Source of the DNA: Tepidaquicella sp964564635
GTDB taxonomy: Bacteria; Bacteroidota; Ignavibacteria; Tepidaquicellales; Tepidaquicellaceae
NCBI GenBank assembly: GCA_964564635.1
Contig: CAZMAR010000006.1
Coordinates: 1 to 64,000, forward strand
Direction of reading: 5' to 3'
Length of the DNA: 64,000 nt
In this document: piece after piece, positions 9,209-19,178 of the stretch
Numbering within the stretch: the stretch's first letter is position 1
Layout of the letters: every line of letters starts with the position of its first letter
Made by a program: the position numbers and the translations under genes
Notes under the pieces: generated by a model
What the model saw: only the letters and a program-made list of their open reading frames with translations
Database searches by the model: none
What the model was told of the DNA's origin: nothing

Positions 9209-11290
9209 ATGAAAAATTTAGTTTACTTTTCGCTAATTTTAGCGGTAGCATTTTTTTGCTTAAAATCCGATTATTGTTATGCCCAATGGGTGCAAACAAA
9301 TGGCCCAAATGGAGGATATGTGAATTCTTTCACTATTTCAGGGACACGGGTATTTGCAGGCAGTAATGATGGGGGTGTATTTATATCAACAAATAACGGG
9401 GCAAGTTGGGTTGCTATTAATAACGGTTTATCATCCTTATCTGTAAGATCCCTTATTAGTTCAGGGGCAATTGTGTTTACGGGAACTAATGGTGGTGGTG
9501 TGTGTTTATCAACTAACTATGGTGCAAGCTGGACCCCCGTAAATAACGGATTACCAAATACAACTTTCAAAACATTTGCAATTTCAGGCTCTAATGTATT
9601 TGTGGGAACATTAGGTAATGGGATTTTCAAAACGACTAACAACGGTAATAGTTGGACTGCTGTTAACAATGGATTAACAAATCTAACTATTAATGCACTT
9701 GCAGCAACAACAACAAAATTATTTGCTGGAACAGGTGGTGGAGTTTTCCTATCAACAAATAACGGGTCAAGCTGGACTGCAATAAATAATGGCTTGACGA
9801 GTTTATCAGTTCGTTCTTTAATCGCTTCGGATACAAGTGTTTTCGTAGGTACAACAAACGGATTGTTTTATTCATCAAACAATGGAACAAACTGGATAGC
9901 ACTCAATAGTGGCTTGACTGATTTATATATTACTTCTCTTGCCTTTTATGGTATACATGTATTTGCTGGAACAAATAGCGGCGGAATATTTAAAACAACT
10001 AATAATGGAATGAGTTGGACACCAGTAAATAACGGTTTGTCAGATTTACATATTAGGGCACTCGCTGTTTCAGGGACTAATATATTTGCAGGAACTTCCG
10101 ACGTTGGAGTATTTTTATCAACAAATAGTGGCTCTGACTGGATTGAAGCTATTAACGGTTTATCAAACCGGTCGGTAACTTCATTGGCAAAATTAAGTAA
10201 TCTTGAAAATTTTGTATTTGCCGGTACTGAAAATTACGGTATCTATCGTACCTCAAATGACGGGGCAAATTGGACTGCTGTTAATACTGGGTTATCAAAT
10301 CTTTATATTCTGTCATTTTGCGTTTCCGGGCTGAATATATTTGCAGGGACTTATAACGGTGGGGTATGCATGTCAACAAACTATGGATTAAGTTGGACAG
10401 CAGTAAACAATGGTTTAACAGAACAACGTGTTTACACAATAGTAGAAGCGAGCAATAATATATATGCTGGAACTTCATCAGGTATATTTCGTGCAACAAT
10501 AAGTGGTTTGCTCTGGACTAATATAGGTTTAACAAACAAAAGTGTATATTCTATTGTATTTTTAGGAACAAATACATTTGCAGGCACTTCATCAGGAGTA
10601 TTCTTATCAACAAACACCGGTTCAAATTGGATAGAAGTCAATAATGGATTAACTAATCAATCGGTACATGCACTTGCAGTATCAGGTACAAATATATTTG
10701 CAGGTACCTGGGGAGGTGGAATTTTTAAAACAACAAATAATGGATCAAGTTGGACTGCTGTAAACAATGGATTATCAAATTTATATGTGAACTATCTTGC
10801 CGTTTCCCAATCATATATATTCGCAGGAACAAATGAGGGAGTATTTTTATCAACAAATAACGGTTTAAATTGGCTAAATAAGAATCAAGGATTCGGTTTT
10901 GTCCCCGGTATTTATACCATATTAATTACAAACAGTTATGTATTTACGGGAACAGATGGGCTTTCTGTTTTTCGTCGTCCTTTCTCAGATATAATTAGCG
11001 CAAAAAAAATAGGCACAGAAATTCCAACTTCGTATTCATTGCAACAAAACTATCCCAATCCGTTTAATTCTCTGACAAAAATAAAATTTCAAATTCCAAA
11101 TACTGCAGAAATAAAACTGCTTATTTTTGATGTTGCTGGAAAAGAAGTTGCCACAGTTTTAAGCGAAAGATTACAACCAGGGTTCTACGAAATAACATTT
11201 GATGCTTCAGAACTTGCATCTGGAATATATTTTTATAAGCTTATTACAAATGACTTTACTGAGACAAAAAAAATGATATTAATTAAATAA
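9209..11290 (+). CDS. Secreted repeat protein with T9SS C-terminal sorting domain (BNR/YCF48-like beta-propeller)
   Basis: A 693-residue secreted protein. A signal peptide spans about residues 1-25 (hydrophobic core, then CYA before QWVQ). Next come thirteen full and one partial tandem repeats of about 42 residues. Each is built around FAGT..GGVF.STNNG..W and then a VNNGL segment, the pattern of BNR/sortilin-like or YCF48-like propeller blades. The last 90 or so residues form a type IX sorting domain, with QNYPNPFN, a central GKEVATVL segment and the terminal TETKKMILIK. The protein should cross the outer membrane through T9SS and be surface-attached or released. Ligand and role are unknown. 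Nearly identical repeat units suggest growth by internal duplication. Confidence 0.88.
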   Translation: MKNLVYFSLILAVAFFCLKSDYCYAQWVQTNGPNGGYVNSFTISGTRVFAGSNDGGVFISTNNGASWVAINNGLSSLSVRSLISSGAIVFTGTNGGGVCLSTNYGASWTPVNNGLPNTTFKTFAISGSNVFVGTLGNGIFKTTNNGNSWTAVNNGLTNLTINALAATTTKLFAGTGGGVFLSTNNGSSWTAINNGLTSLSVRSLIASDTSVFVGTTNGLFYSSNNGTNWIALNSGLTDLYITSLAFYGIHVFAGTNSGGIFKTTNNGMSWTPVNNGLSDLHIRALAVSGTNIFAGTSDVGVFLSTNSGSDWIEAINGLSNRSVTSLAKLSNLENFVFAGTENYGIYRTSNDGANWTAVNTGLSNLYILSFCVSGLNIFAGTYNGGVCMSTNYGLSWTAVNNGLTEQRVYTIVEASNNIYAGTSSGIFRATISGLLWTNIGLTNKSVYSIVFLGTNTFAGTSSGVFLSTNTGSNWIEVNNGLTNQSVHALAVSGTNIFAGTWGGGIFKTTNNGSSWTAVNNGLSNLYVNYLAVSQSYIFAGTNEGVFLSTNNGLNWLNKNQGFGFVPGIYTILITNSYVFTGTDGLSVFRRPFSDIISAKKIGTEIPTSYSLQQNYPNPFNSLTKIKFQIPNTAEIKLLIFDVAGKEVATVLSERLQPGFYEITFDASELASGIYFYKLITNDFTETKKMILIK

Positions 11291-11434
11291 TGTATTCAGG
11301 ATAAAATGCTAATAGTTAATAAAAAAAATTTGAGAGATAAAAATTTATTGACTAACTTAATTCTAAATTTTTTAATAAAGAAAACTCTTTTATAAGTTGA
11401 ATCAAAAAAAATCTTTAAACAAATATTTAATATA

Positions 11435-13054
11435 ATGAAACATTTTATTATCATTTTATTATTAACATTATTCTCCATAAGTTATTCACAGGTAACACAA
11501 CAGTGGGTTGCAAGGTATTCAGGACAAGGTACTAGTCTTGATAAAGCAACTTCACTTGTTCCAGACGGGTTAGGTAATGTGTATGTAACCGGTTCTACTA
11601 CGTATTTAGGTATCCTTACAATAAAATATAATTCACAAGGAGATACTATTTGGACAAGAACTTATAAATACTTACAAAACAATGCCTATGATATCGGAAC
11701 AGCAATTACAATTGATATGTTAGGAGCTGTATATGTTACAGGAATATCAAAATCAGGTGGTTTAAATTATGATATTGTTACAATAAAATACGATTCTTCC
11801 GGTGTTCAACAATGGGTTGCAAGATATAATGGTCCAAGTAACAATGTTGATGAAGCATATTCTATAAAGGTTGATAACTTTGGTTTTGTTTATGTAACTG
11901 GTTTCTCGGTTGGTAGCGGAACACAAGCTGATTTTATTACTATTAAATATAGCAACATTGGAAGTTTAATATGGGCAGTAACATACAACGGTCCAGGTAA
12001 TGGCAATGATTCTGCCAGTTCTATTGCTTTAGATGGTAGTAATGTATATGTTACAGGTAGGAGCTATGGGGGTGCATCAGGTATTGATTACACCACTATA
12101 AAGTATGATGCTAATGGAGAACAGAAATGGGTTGCAAGATATAATGGTCCGGGTAATGGTTATGATGAAGCAAGAGCTTTAGGTATTGATAATTCAGGAT
12201 ATATATATGTTACTGGTAGAAGTTTAGGAAGTGGAACAAATTTAGACATTGCGACTATAAAATATTCATCTGATGGAACCCAATTATTAGTAGATAGATA
12301 TAATGGCACTGGAAATGGTGTTGATGAAGCGAGAGATCTAAAAGTTGATGCTGCAGGTTTTATATATATTACTGGGAGAGGTTTACAAACCGGGACAGGA
12401 TATGATTATGTGACAATTAAATACAATTCATCACTTGTGCAACAATGGGTTGCAAAATATAGCAATACTAATAGTGATGACTGGGCATATTCTCTCGCAG
12501 TTGATATGTTCGGTAATGTTTATGTAACGGGAAGGAGCCTTGGTTCAAATTGGGACTATGCAACCGTTAGATATAGTTCATCTGGAGTTCAACAATGGGT
12601 TGCAAGATATGATGGTCCAGGCAGTTTCACTGATTATCCATACTCCATAGCAGTTGATGCAAATGGAAGTGTATTTGTTACAGGAGAAAGTTATGGTAGT
12701 GGAACAAATGAAGATTATGCTACAATAAAATATACACAACAAATAGGAGTAAAAAAAATCTCAAGTGAAATACCACAATCATTTTCATTGTCCCAGAATT
12801 ATCCAAACCCTTTTAATCCAACAACAAAAATTAAATTTGATGTTCCTAATACAAATATAGGAAAAAATATAGATGTAACTATAGTTGTATATGATATACT
12901 TGGTAGAAAAATTCAGACCCTCATAGACGAAGCATTAGAACCAGGAAGTTATGAAGTAATTTTTGATGGTTCTCAATTGACAAGTGGAATATATTATTAT
13001 AAACTAATTACAAAAGAGTTCACTGAGACAAAAAAAATGATATTGATAAAATAA
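11435..13054 (+). CDS. Secreted SBBP beta-propeller repeat protein with T9SS C-terminal sorting domain
   Basis: A 539-residue secreted protein. The signal peptide is about residues 1-19 (MKHFIIILLLTLFSISYSQ). Eight tandem repeats of about 50 residues follow, each with WVARYNGPGN..DEA, then VD..G.VYVTG.S and DYATIKY. This is the SBBP (seven-bladed beta-propeller) pattern. The C-terminal 90 residues carry NYPNPFNPTTKIKF and end TETKKMILIK, the type IX secretion signal. It follows the previous cargo gene by 144 bp on the same strand and shares its terminal coding sequence, but the repeat families differ, so the pair is not a simple whole-gene duplication. Ligand unknown. Confidence 0.9.
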   Translation: MKHFIIILLLTLFSISYSQVTQQWVARYSGQGTSLDKATSLVPDGLGNVYVTGSTTYLGILTIKYNSQGDTIWTRTYKYLQNNAYDIGTAITIDMLGAVYVTGISKSGGLNYDIVTIKYDSSGVQQWVARYNGPSNNVDEAYSIKVDNFGFVYVTGFSVGSGTQADFITIKYSNIGSLIWAVTYNGPGNGNDSASSIALDGSNVYVTGRSYGGASGIDYTTIKYDANGEQKWVARYNGPGNGYDEARALGIDNSGYIYVTGRSLGSGTNLDIATIKYSSDGTQLLVDRYNGTGNGVDEARDLKVDAAGFIYITGRGLQTGTGYDYVTIKYNSSLVQQWVAKYSNTNSDDWAYSLAVDMFGNVYVTGRSLGSNWDYATVRYSSSGVQQWVARYDGPGSFTDYPYSIAVDANGSVFVTGESYGSGTNEDYATIKYTQQIGVKKISSEIPQSFSLSQNYPNPFNPTTKIKFDVPNTNIGKNIDVTIVVYDILGRKIQTLIDEALEPGSYEVIFDGSQLTSGIYYYKLITKEFTETKKMILIK

Positions 13055-13087
13055 TAAGGTTAGAACCAATATATATAAAAATTATAA

Positions 13088-13125
13088 TTTGGGGCTGTTC
13101 ATTCTGGCAGCCCCAAAATTTTATA
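13088..13125 (+). terminator. Rho-independent terminator after the SBBP cargo gene
   Basis: A 10-bp inverted repeat (tttggggctg at 13088-13097, cagccccaaa at 13108-13117) with a 10-base loop lies 33 bp after the stop codon. The G+C-rich stem is conspicuous in an AT-rich spacer. A short T-containing tail follows. Confidence 0.75.
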
Positions 13126-13349
13126 ATATCTTCTTATAAAGATAACTCTTTATTACTTCAAATACTAAAGGGCAACTATAACCAGTAAAAATTCTATATT
13201 TGAATATTTTAAAAAAGAAAAAATGAATTACTTCATCTTTATTTTATATTAAAATCTTTAACATTCCAAAATAGTTTTAATTTTTCATTAATTATAAAAT
13301 AATGTTTTATTTTCATTTATAGAAAATTATCTTATTATTATATTATTGA

Positions 13350-15326
13350 ATGGAAAAAAGAAAATATTTAATTACTTCAGCTCTACCCTACGCAAATGGT
13401 TACATACACCTGGGTCACATTGCAGGTGCTTATTTGCCAGCAGATATTTTTGTGAAATATAAACGGCTTAAAAAAGAAGATGTTATTTTTATATGTGGTT
13501 CAGATGAACACGGAACAGCAATAGAAATTAGTGCTTTAAAAGAAAAAGTCACCCCGAAAGAAATAATAGACAGATACCACTACGCAAATCAACAGGCATT
13601 TAAAGATTTAGGTATAGAATTTGACATATATTCAAGAACTTCAAATCACATACATCATAAAACATCACAAGAATTCTTTCTAAACCTATACAATAAAAAT
13701 CTTCTAATAAAAAAATCGGAGAAACAACTATATTCAGAAAAAGATAAAAAATTTCTTGCAGATAGATTTGTTGAAGGCACCTGTCCAATTTGTGGGTATG
13801 AAGAAGCAAGAGGAGACCAATGTGAAAGTTGTGGAAGTAACCTTTCGCCTTTAGAATTAATAAATCCGAAGTCAAAAATTTCGGGTGATATTCCCGTAAT
13901 TAAGGAATCTTATAATTTTTATTTTCCATTAGAGAAATTCCAGAAAAGATTAGAAGAATGGATCTCAACAAAGACACATTGGAAATCTAATGTAAAAAAT
14001 TACTGTGAAGGATGGTTCAAAACCGGATTAAAAGACAGAGCAATTACAAGAGATCTTGATTGGGGTGTTAAGGTACCAATAGAAGGATACGAAGGTAAAG
14101 TAATTTATGTCTGGTTTGAAGCACCAATCGGGTATATTTCAGCGACAAAAGAATTATTCATAGAAAAAGGAGAACCTGAACGGTGGAAGGAATACTGGTG
14201 TGATGAGAATACAAAGTTAATACACTTTATTGGGAAAGATAATATCATTTTTCATGCCATAGTATTTCCAGCTATGCTAATGGCTCATGGTGGTTATATA
14301 TTACCAGATAATATTCCAGCAAATGAATTTTTGAATCTTGAAGGTGGAAAATTATCAAAAAGCAAAGGGCATGGCATTCTCGTAAAAGATATTATTAAGC
14401 AATTTGATCCTGATGTAGTTAGATATGTAGTTGCATCAAATTTACCAGAGAATAAAGATTCAGATTTAAGCATTGAAGATTTCAGAATAAAAAATAACAG
14501 TGAACTTGCAGGTATTCTCGGTAACTTTGTTAATAGAACAGTTGTATTTGCTAAAAATAAATTTGGTAATAGAATTCCATCACGAGAAAATAAAGATTCA
14601 GAAGTACTTACAACAATCAAAGATCAAGCTAAAATTATTGAAAAATGTTATGAGAGTTTTAGATTCCGTGATGCTTTAAATGAAACAATGAATTTAGCTC
14701 GTATTGCAAATAAATACTTCAATGATTCAGAACCATGGAATGTTATAAAGTCTGATATTAAAAAATGTGGAGAGATAATTAATGATTGCCTGAATATATG
14801 TTATTCATTAGCAATCGCAATTTATCCAATATTACCATTTACTACAAAAAAAATTTTGAAAATCTTAAATGCAGAGAACACTGAACTGAGCTGGAATAAA
14901 ATTGGTGAACTTAATCTAAAAGAAAATCAAGAGTTAGGAAAGAATGAAATTCTATTCCCACAAATAGAAATAAATAATCAAACAAAAGAAAAGGAAATGG
15001 AAGAAGAAATTACAATAACCGAGTTTCAAAAATTAAAGATAAAAGTTGCGAAAGTAATTTCCTGCGAAAAAATTCCGAATAGTAAAAAACTTTTAAAATT
15101 AAAAATAAAAATTGATGAAGATGAAAGGCAAATCGTAGCAGGAATTGCAGAACATTATACTCCTGAAGATATTATAGGAAAGTCGATAGTTGTTGTTAGT
15201 AATATGAAAAAAACAAAAATAATGGGGGTTGAATCTGAAGGAATGTTATTAGCAGCAAAAAAGAATGATAAGTTGGTGTTAATAACAACAGACAAACCAA
15301 TTGATGATGGAGCTACTGTAAATTAA
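13350..15326 (+). CDS. metG: Methionyl-tRNA synthetase with C-terminal tRNA-binding domain
   Basis: A 658-residue class Ia synthetase that charges tRNA-Met and initiator tRNA. The HIGH-type motif is HLGH (20-23) after ALPYANGYI. A four-cysteine zinc knuckle (Cys145, Cys148, Cys158, Cys161) marks the E. coli-like MetRS form. KLSKS (334-338) is the KMSKS loop. The last 110 or so residues, from ITEFQKLKIKVAKV on, form a Trbp111/EMAP-like OB fold that supports dimerisation and tRNA binding. It begins a plus-strand run with folP 15 bp downstream. Confidence 0.96.
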   Translation: MEKRKYLITSALPYANGYIHLGHIAGAYLPADIFVKYKRLKKEDVIFICGSDEHGTAIEISALKEKVTPKEIIDRYHYANQQAFKDLGIEFDIYSRTSNHIHHKTSQEFFLNLYNKNLLIKKSEKQLYSEKDKKFLADRFVEGTCPICGYEEARGDQCESCGSNLSPLELINPKSKISGDIPVIKESYNFYFPLEKFQKRLEEWISTKTHWKSNVKNYCEGWFKTGLKDRAITRDLDWGVKVPIEGYEGKVIYVWFEAPIGYISATKELFIEKGEPERWKEYWCDENTKLIHFIGKDNIIFHAIVFPAMLMAHGGYILPDNIPANEFLNLEGGKLSKSKGHGILVKDIIKQFDPDVVRYVVASNLPENKDSDLSIEDFRIKNNSELAGILGNFVNRTVVFAKNKFGNRIPSRENKDSEVLTTIKDQAKIIEKCYESFRFRDALNETMNLARIANKYFNDSEPWNVIKSDIKKCGEIINDCLNICYSLAIAIYPILPFTTKKILKILNAENTELSWNKIGELNLKENQELGKNEILFPQIEINNQTKEKEMEEEITITEFQKLKIKVAKVISCEKIPNSKKLLKLKIKIDEDERQIVAGIAEHYTPEDIIGKSIVVVSNMKKTKIMGVESEGMLLAAKKNDKLVLITTDKPIDDGATVN

Positions 15327-15341
15327 ATCTTCTGAGAAACT

Positions 15342-16190
15342 ATGAAATATAAATTTGGAGCTTCAGAATATAATTTTTCTGAGAGAACATTTATAATGGG
15401 TATTTTAAATATTACCCCTGATTCTTTTTTTGATGGGGGAAAATATTTTAAAAACAGCAAACCTGACTTAGAAAGAATTGTAACGGATGCATTGAAAATG
15501 GAAAGAGATGGAGCGGATTTTATTGATGTTGGCGGAGAATCTACAAGACCTGGAGCACAAAAGGTTTCCGAAGACGAAGAACTTGAAAGAGTAGTACCTG
15601 TAATTGAAATCCTTTCAAAAAAAATTAAAATACCAATTTCTATAGATTCATATAAAAGTAGAGTTGTTGAAGAAGCAATTAAATCGGGTGCAGAGATAGT
15701 AAATGATATAAGTGGATTTACTTTTGATGAAAAGTCTCCTGAAATTGTTGCAAGGTATAATAAATCCTGTATATTAATGCATATTAAAGGGACTCCTGAA
15801 AATATGCAAATGAATCCACAATATGAAAATGTTGTTGAAGAAGTTTATAATTTTCTTTTGAACTCAAAAAGGAAAGCCGAAGATTATGGAATTAAACAGA
15901 TAATTATTGATGTAGGAATAGGATTCGGAAAAACCCTTGAACATAATTTGGATTTAATAAAGAACTTATCAAGATTTAAAGAGCTAAATTGTCCAATTCT
16001 AATAGGTCTATCTAATAAAAGTTTTATAGATAAAATATATCCGACCCCTGTTTCAGAACGACTGGGAGGGACTATTGCTGCAAATGTATTTGCAATATTG
16101 AATGGTGTGAACATTATTCGCGTTCATAATGTTTTAGATAATAAGAAAGCAGCAATAATTATTGATTATATAAGTAAATATGGAAAATAA
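15342..16190 (+). CDS. folP: Dihydropteroate synthase
   Basis: A 282-residue TIM-barrel enzyme of folate synthesis that condenses p-aminobenzoate with 6-hydroxymethyl-7,8-dihydropterin diphosphate. The pterin and diphosphate-binding signature GILNITPDSFFDGG is at about 20-33. The second signature DFIDVGGESTRPGA follows, and further on is the SNKSF segment with its sulfonamide-region lysine. The length is normal. It lies 15 bp after metG. Its last 11 bp overlap the start of copA, so metG, folP and copA are probably co-transcribed. Confidence 0.96.
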   Translation: MKYKFGASEYNFSERTFIMGILNITPDSFFDGGKYFKNSKPDLERIVTDALKMERDGADFIDVGGESTRPGAQKVSEDEELERVVPVIEILSKKIKIPISIDSYKSRVVEEAIKSGAEIVNDISGFTFDEKSPEIVARYNKSCILMHIKGTPENMQMNPQYENVVEEVYNFLLNSKRKAEDYGIKQIIIDVGIGFGKTLEHNLDLIKNLSRFKELNCPILIGLSNKSFIDKIYPTPVSERLGGTIAANVFAILNGVNIIRVHNVLDNKKAAIIIDYISKYGK

Positions 16191-18405
16191 AAAATATCAA
16201 AAATTTGAAATAGATATTGTTGGAATGAGTTGCACAAATTGTGCAAGGAGTATTTCAAGTTATTTACAAAAATTAGATGGAATAAAGTCAGCAGAGATTA
16301 ATTTTACCTCAGAAACAGCGGAAATAGAATATAATCCCAAAAAGATTTCAAAAGAAACAATAAAGGAAAGTATAAAAAAACTTGGCTATACTCCCCTTGA
16401 GGAAGAAACCGACGAATTAGAGGAAAAACGATATAAAGCATTAAAAACCCACAGAATAAAAATATTATTTTCACTTGTTTTTAGCTTAATCATCATTGGT
16501 ATATCAATGAGAAATCATTTTGATTTCCTAATATTCCTAAATAATATCAACGAAAATATTTTATATATAACTCTAATTATTTTAAGTTCTATCGTTATTT
16601 TCTGGTGTGGAAATAAATTTTTAATTGGTGCCTACAACGCTCTTAAAAACAAGACTTCCAATATGGATACTCTTGTAAGTTTAGGTACATTATCATCTTT
16701 TATTTATAGCCTGATTATTTCCCTTAATCATATTTTTAAATTACAAATATCTATCTTTGAAAACAATCATGAGGTCTATTTTGAAACCTCTTCAATGATA
16801 ATAACCTTTATATTAATTGGTAACTATCTTGAAGCAAAATTAAAAGCAAAAACTTATACTTCTATAAATAAACTTAAAGATCTCCGCTCTAAATATGTAA
16901 ATGTTATAAGAAACGGTAATGAAATGCAAATTCCTTTTAGGAAAGTCAAAGTAAATGATATTGTTATTGTCAAAGCAGGAGAAAAGATACCAGTAGATGG
17001 ATATATTGCAGAAGGACAATGTATAGTAGATGAAAGTACCGTGACAGGAGAAAGTATTCATTTAGAAAAAATAGAAGGTGACTACCTCATTAGTGGTACT
17101 ATGTTAATTAATGGTGCAGTAAAAATAACAGCTGAGAAAGTAGGAGAAGATACCACACTATCAAAAATTATAAACCTTGTAAAAGAAGCTTCACTATCAA
17201 AGCCAAAAATACAAAGGCTTGCAGATAAGATATCATCAGTATTTGTACCCATTGTTATTATAATTTCAATTTTAACTTTTATAATATGGAATTTTATAAT
17301 AGGAGAACCGTTTGATAAATCTTTGCTTTATGCAGTTTCAGTATTAATTATTGCTTGTCCCTGCGCACTGGGATTAGCATCACCTATGGCAGTTGTATTA
17401 GGTATTGGTAGAGCAGTAGAAAATGGTGTTTTATTTAATAACATAGAAGCAATAGAAAAACTAAATAAAGTTAATACTATATGCTTCGATAAAACAGGAA
17501 CATTAACTACTGGTGAGATGAGGATTAAATCAATCACACCATTGAATAATTTTAATGAAAAAGAGTTATTAAAATTCTCTTACAGTCTCGAAAGATATTC
17601 AAATCATCCAATAGCAAAGTCTATAAATAATTATTGTCAAAATAAAAATATTCCTGTATATGAATATGTAGAAAATGTGGTCAATCATCATGGTATGGGA
17701 ATAACGGGAATCGTGGATGGAAAGCAGATTGTAATTGGAAACTTAAGGATGATGAGGAACAATGACATTCCTCTTCCTGATATTAATAATGGTAAATCAT
17801 TATTCATTAGCATTGATAATAAAGTTGCGGGTATTTTTGAGTTTTCAGATTCTGAAAGGACAGGAAATCAAGAGGTAATTTCAAAATTAAAACAGAGAAA
17901 TATAGACTTATTTTTGATAAGCGGAGATGAGGAAAATACAACAAAAGAAATAGCAAAAAGTTTAGAGATTAACAATTATATATACAAAGCACTACCAGAA
18001 GATAAGGAAAAAATAATTTCAAAATTACAGAACTCAGGAAAATATGTTGCTATGGTAGGAGATGGAATTAACGATACACCTTCGCTTGCAAGAGCAGATG
18101 TAAGTATTGCAATCGGAACAGCAACAGATATCGTTGTAGATACTTCAGATATAGTATTATTAAAAGGTGAAATAAAAAATATAACAAAAGCATTAAACAT
18201 ATCAAGACACACAGTAAAGATAATAAAGCAGAATATTTTCTGGGCATTTTTCTACAATATAATTGCAATTCCATTAGCGGCGGGAATACTTTCCCCTTAT
18301 GGCATTATAATATCACCTGTGATGGCATCTATGTTAATGGCTTTCAGTGATGTTGTAACTGTAATGGGAAATTCACTCAGATTGAAAATAGTAAAATTAG
18401 ATTAG
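16180..18405 (+). CDS. copA: Copper-translocating P1B-type ATPase
   Basis: A 741-residue inner-membrane ATPase expected to export Cu(I). It has one N-terminal heavy-metal-binding domain with GMSCTNC (Cys18 and Cys21). The intramembrane motif is CPC (393-395) in ACPCALGLASP. The phosphorylation motif DKTGTLT begins at Asp437, and SNHPIA and GDGINDTPSLA follow. About eight membrane helices are visible. The CPC and the C-terminal membrane segments fit Cu(I) better than Zn/Cd ATPases. A copper-sensing regulator or chaperone gene is not adjacent. The start overlaps the end of folP by 11 bp. Confidence 0.92.
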   Translation: MENKKYQKFEIDIVGMSCTNCARSISSYLQKLDGIKSAEINFTSETAEIEYNPKKISKETIKESIKKLGYTPLEEETDELEEKRYKALKTHRIKILFSLVFSLIIIGISMRNHFDFLIFLNNINENILYITLIILSSIVIFWCGNKFLIGAYNALKNKTSNMDTLVSLGTLSSFIYSLIISLNHIFKLQISIFENNHEVYFETSSMIITFILIGNYLEAKLKAKTYTSINKLKDLRSKYVNVIRNGNEMQIPFRKVKVNDIVIVKAGEKIPVDGYIAEGQCIVDESTVTGESIHLEKIEGDYLISGTMLINGAVKITAEKVGEDTTLSKIINLVKEASLSKPKIQRLADKISSVFVPIVIIISILTFIIWNFIIGEPFDKSLLYAVSVLIIACPCALGLASPMAVVLGIGRAVENGVLFNNIEAIEKLNKVNTICFDKTGTLTTGEMRIKSITPLNNFNEKELLKFSYSLERYSNHPIAKSINNYCQNKNIPVYEYVENVVNHHGMGITGIVDGKQIVIGNLRMMRNNDIPLPDINNGKSLFISIDNKVAGIFEFSDSERTGNQEVISKLKQRNIDLFLISGDEENTTKEIAKSLEINNYIYKALPEDKEKIISKLQNSGKYVAMVGDGINDTPSLARADVSIAIGTATDIVVDTSDIVLLKGEIKNITKALNISRHTVKIIKQNIFWAFFYNIIAIPLAAGILSPYGIIISPVMASMLMAFSDVVTVMGNSLRLKIVKLD

Positions 18406-18425
18406 AAAATATAACTGCGATTCTA

Positions 18426-19178
18426 CTAACAACTCATAGAAGATTTAAATCTTTGTTTATACTTTTTAATTTCGTTCTTATATTCTTTTCTATATTTAAA
18501 AGCTTCCAGTATAGTTTTTATAATTACTGAGGGTCTTGCCCCAGTAGATATTCCATCGAGTCGTGGAAGGTGCCTAACCCCAATTTCTGTAGAAGTATAA
18601 CCGAGTAAATGAGCTTTAATCATAATTTCAGCATCAATAAAAGCATCTATTGATTCAATTTTTATTTTATCAAATATTTCCCTCTTGAATAATTTAAAAG
18701 CACAATCAATATCCCAATATCTTATTTCAAAAAGTATTTTTAAAAGGAAATTATAAAAAAGTGAAACAACCCTTCTATAAAACGAATATTGTTTGGTTTT
18801 TCTAAAACCCACAACCATATCACTATAAGGAATAAGAGCAACAAATTTTTTAAGTTCCGTAAGGTCAAACTGATTATCACCATCAGTATAAAACACATAA
18901 TCCATTTTTGCATTAAGGAAACCATCTCTTAAAGTGTAGCCATATCCCATATTTTTTTCATGGTGAATAACTCTTACCTTAGGATACTTTTTTGCAAGTT
19001 CATCAGCAACTTCTCCTGTTTTATCAGGGCTGCCATCTTCAATAATTAAAATTTCATAATCTTTCAATTTTAATTCTTCCAGTACTTCAATGGCTTTTGT
19101 AACAACTTTCTCTATGTTTTTTTCGTCATAATACGCAGGGAAAAAAACTGATAATGTGATTTCTGAATTATCTATCAT
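18426..19178 (-). CDS. Family 2 glycosyltransferase (polyprenyl-phosphate sugar synthase-like)
   Basis: A 250-residue GT-A fold glycosyltransferase. It has the N-terminal nucleotide-sugar segment LSVFFPAYYDEKNI, the metal-site region IEDGSPDKTGE, and the acidic motif YTDGDNQFDL. Its closest general type is the dolichyl- or undecaprenyl-phosphate mannose/glucose synthase group. No membrane helix is obvious at the C-terminus. Its start overlaps the upstream epimerase gene by 11 bp and its stop faces copA across 20 bp. It ends a three-gene glycan cassette (18426-21773). Confidence 0.85.
   Translation of the reverse strand: MIDNSEITLSVFFPAYYDEKNIEKVVTKAIEVLEELKLKDYEILIIEDGSPDKTGEVADELAKKYPKVRVIHHEKNMGYGYTLRDGFLNAKMDYVFYTDGDNQFDLTELKKFVALIPYSDMVVGFRKTKQYSFYRRVVSLFYNFLLKILFEIRYWDIDCAFKLFKREIFDKIKIESIDAFIDAEIMIKAHLLGYTSTEIGVRHLPRLDGISTGARPSVIIKTILEAFKYRKEYKNEIKKYKQRFKSSMSC

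Noticed and set aside
9300..12730. Possible CRISPR or satellite array from the regular DNA repeats
   Set aside because: The repeats are in-frame coding units of about 126-150 bp inside two open reading frames, with no spacer and repeat alternation of CRISPR size.
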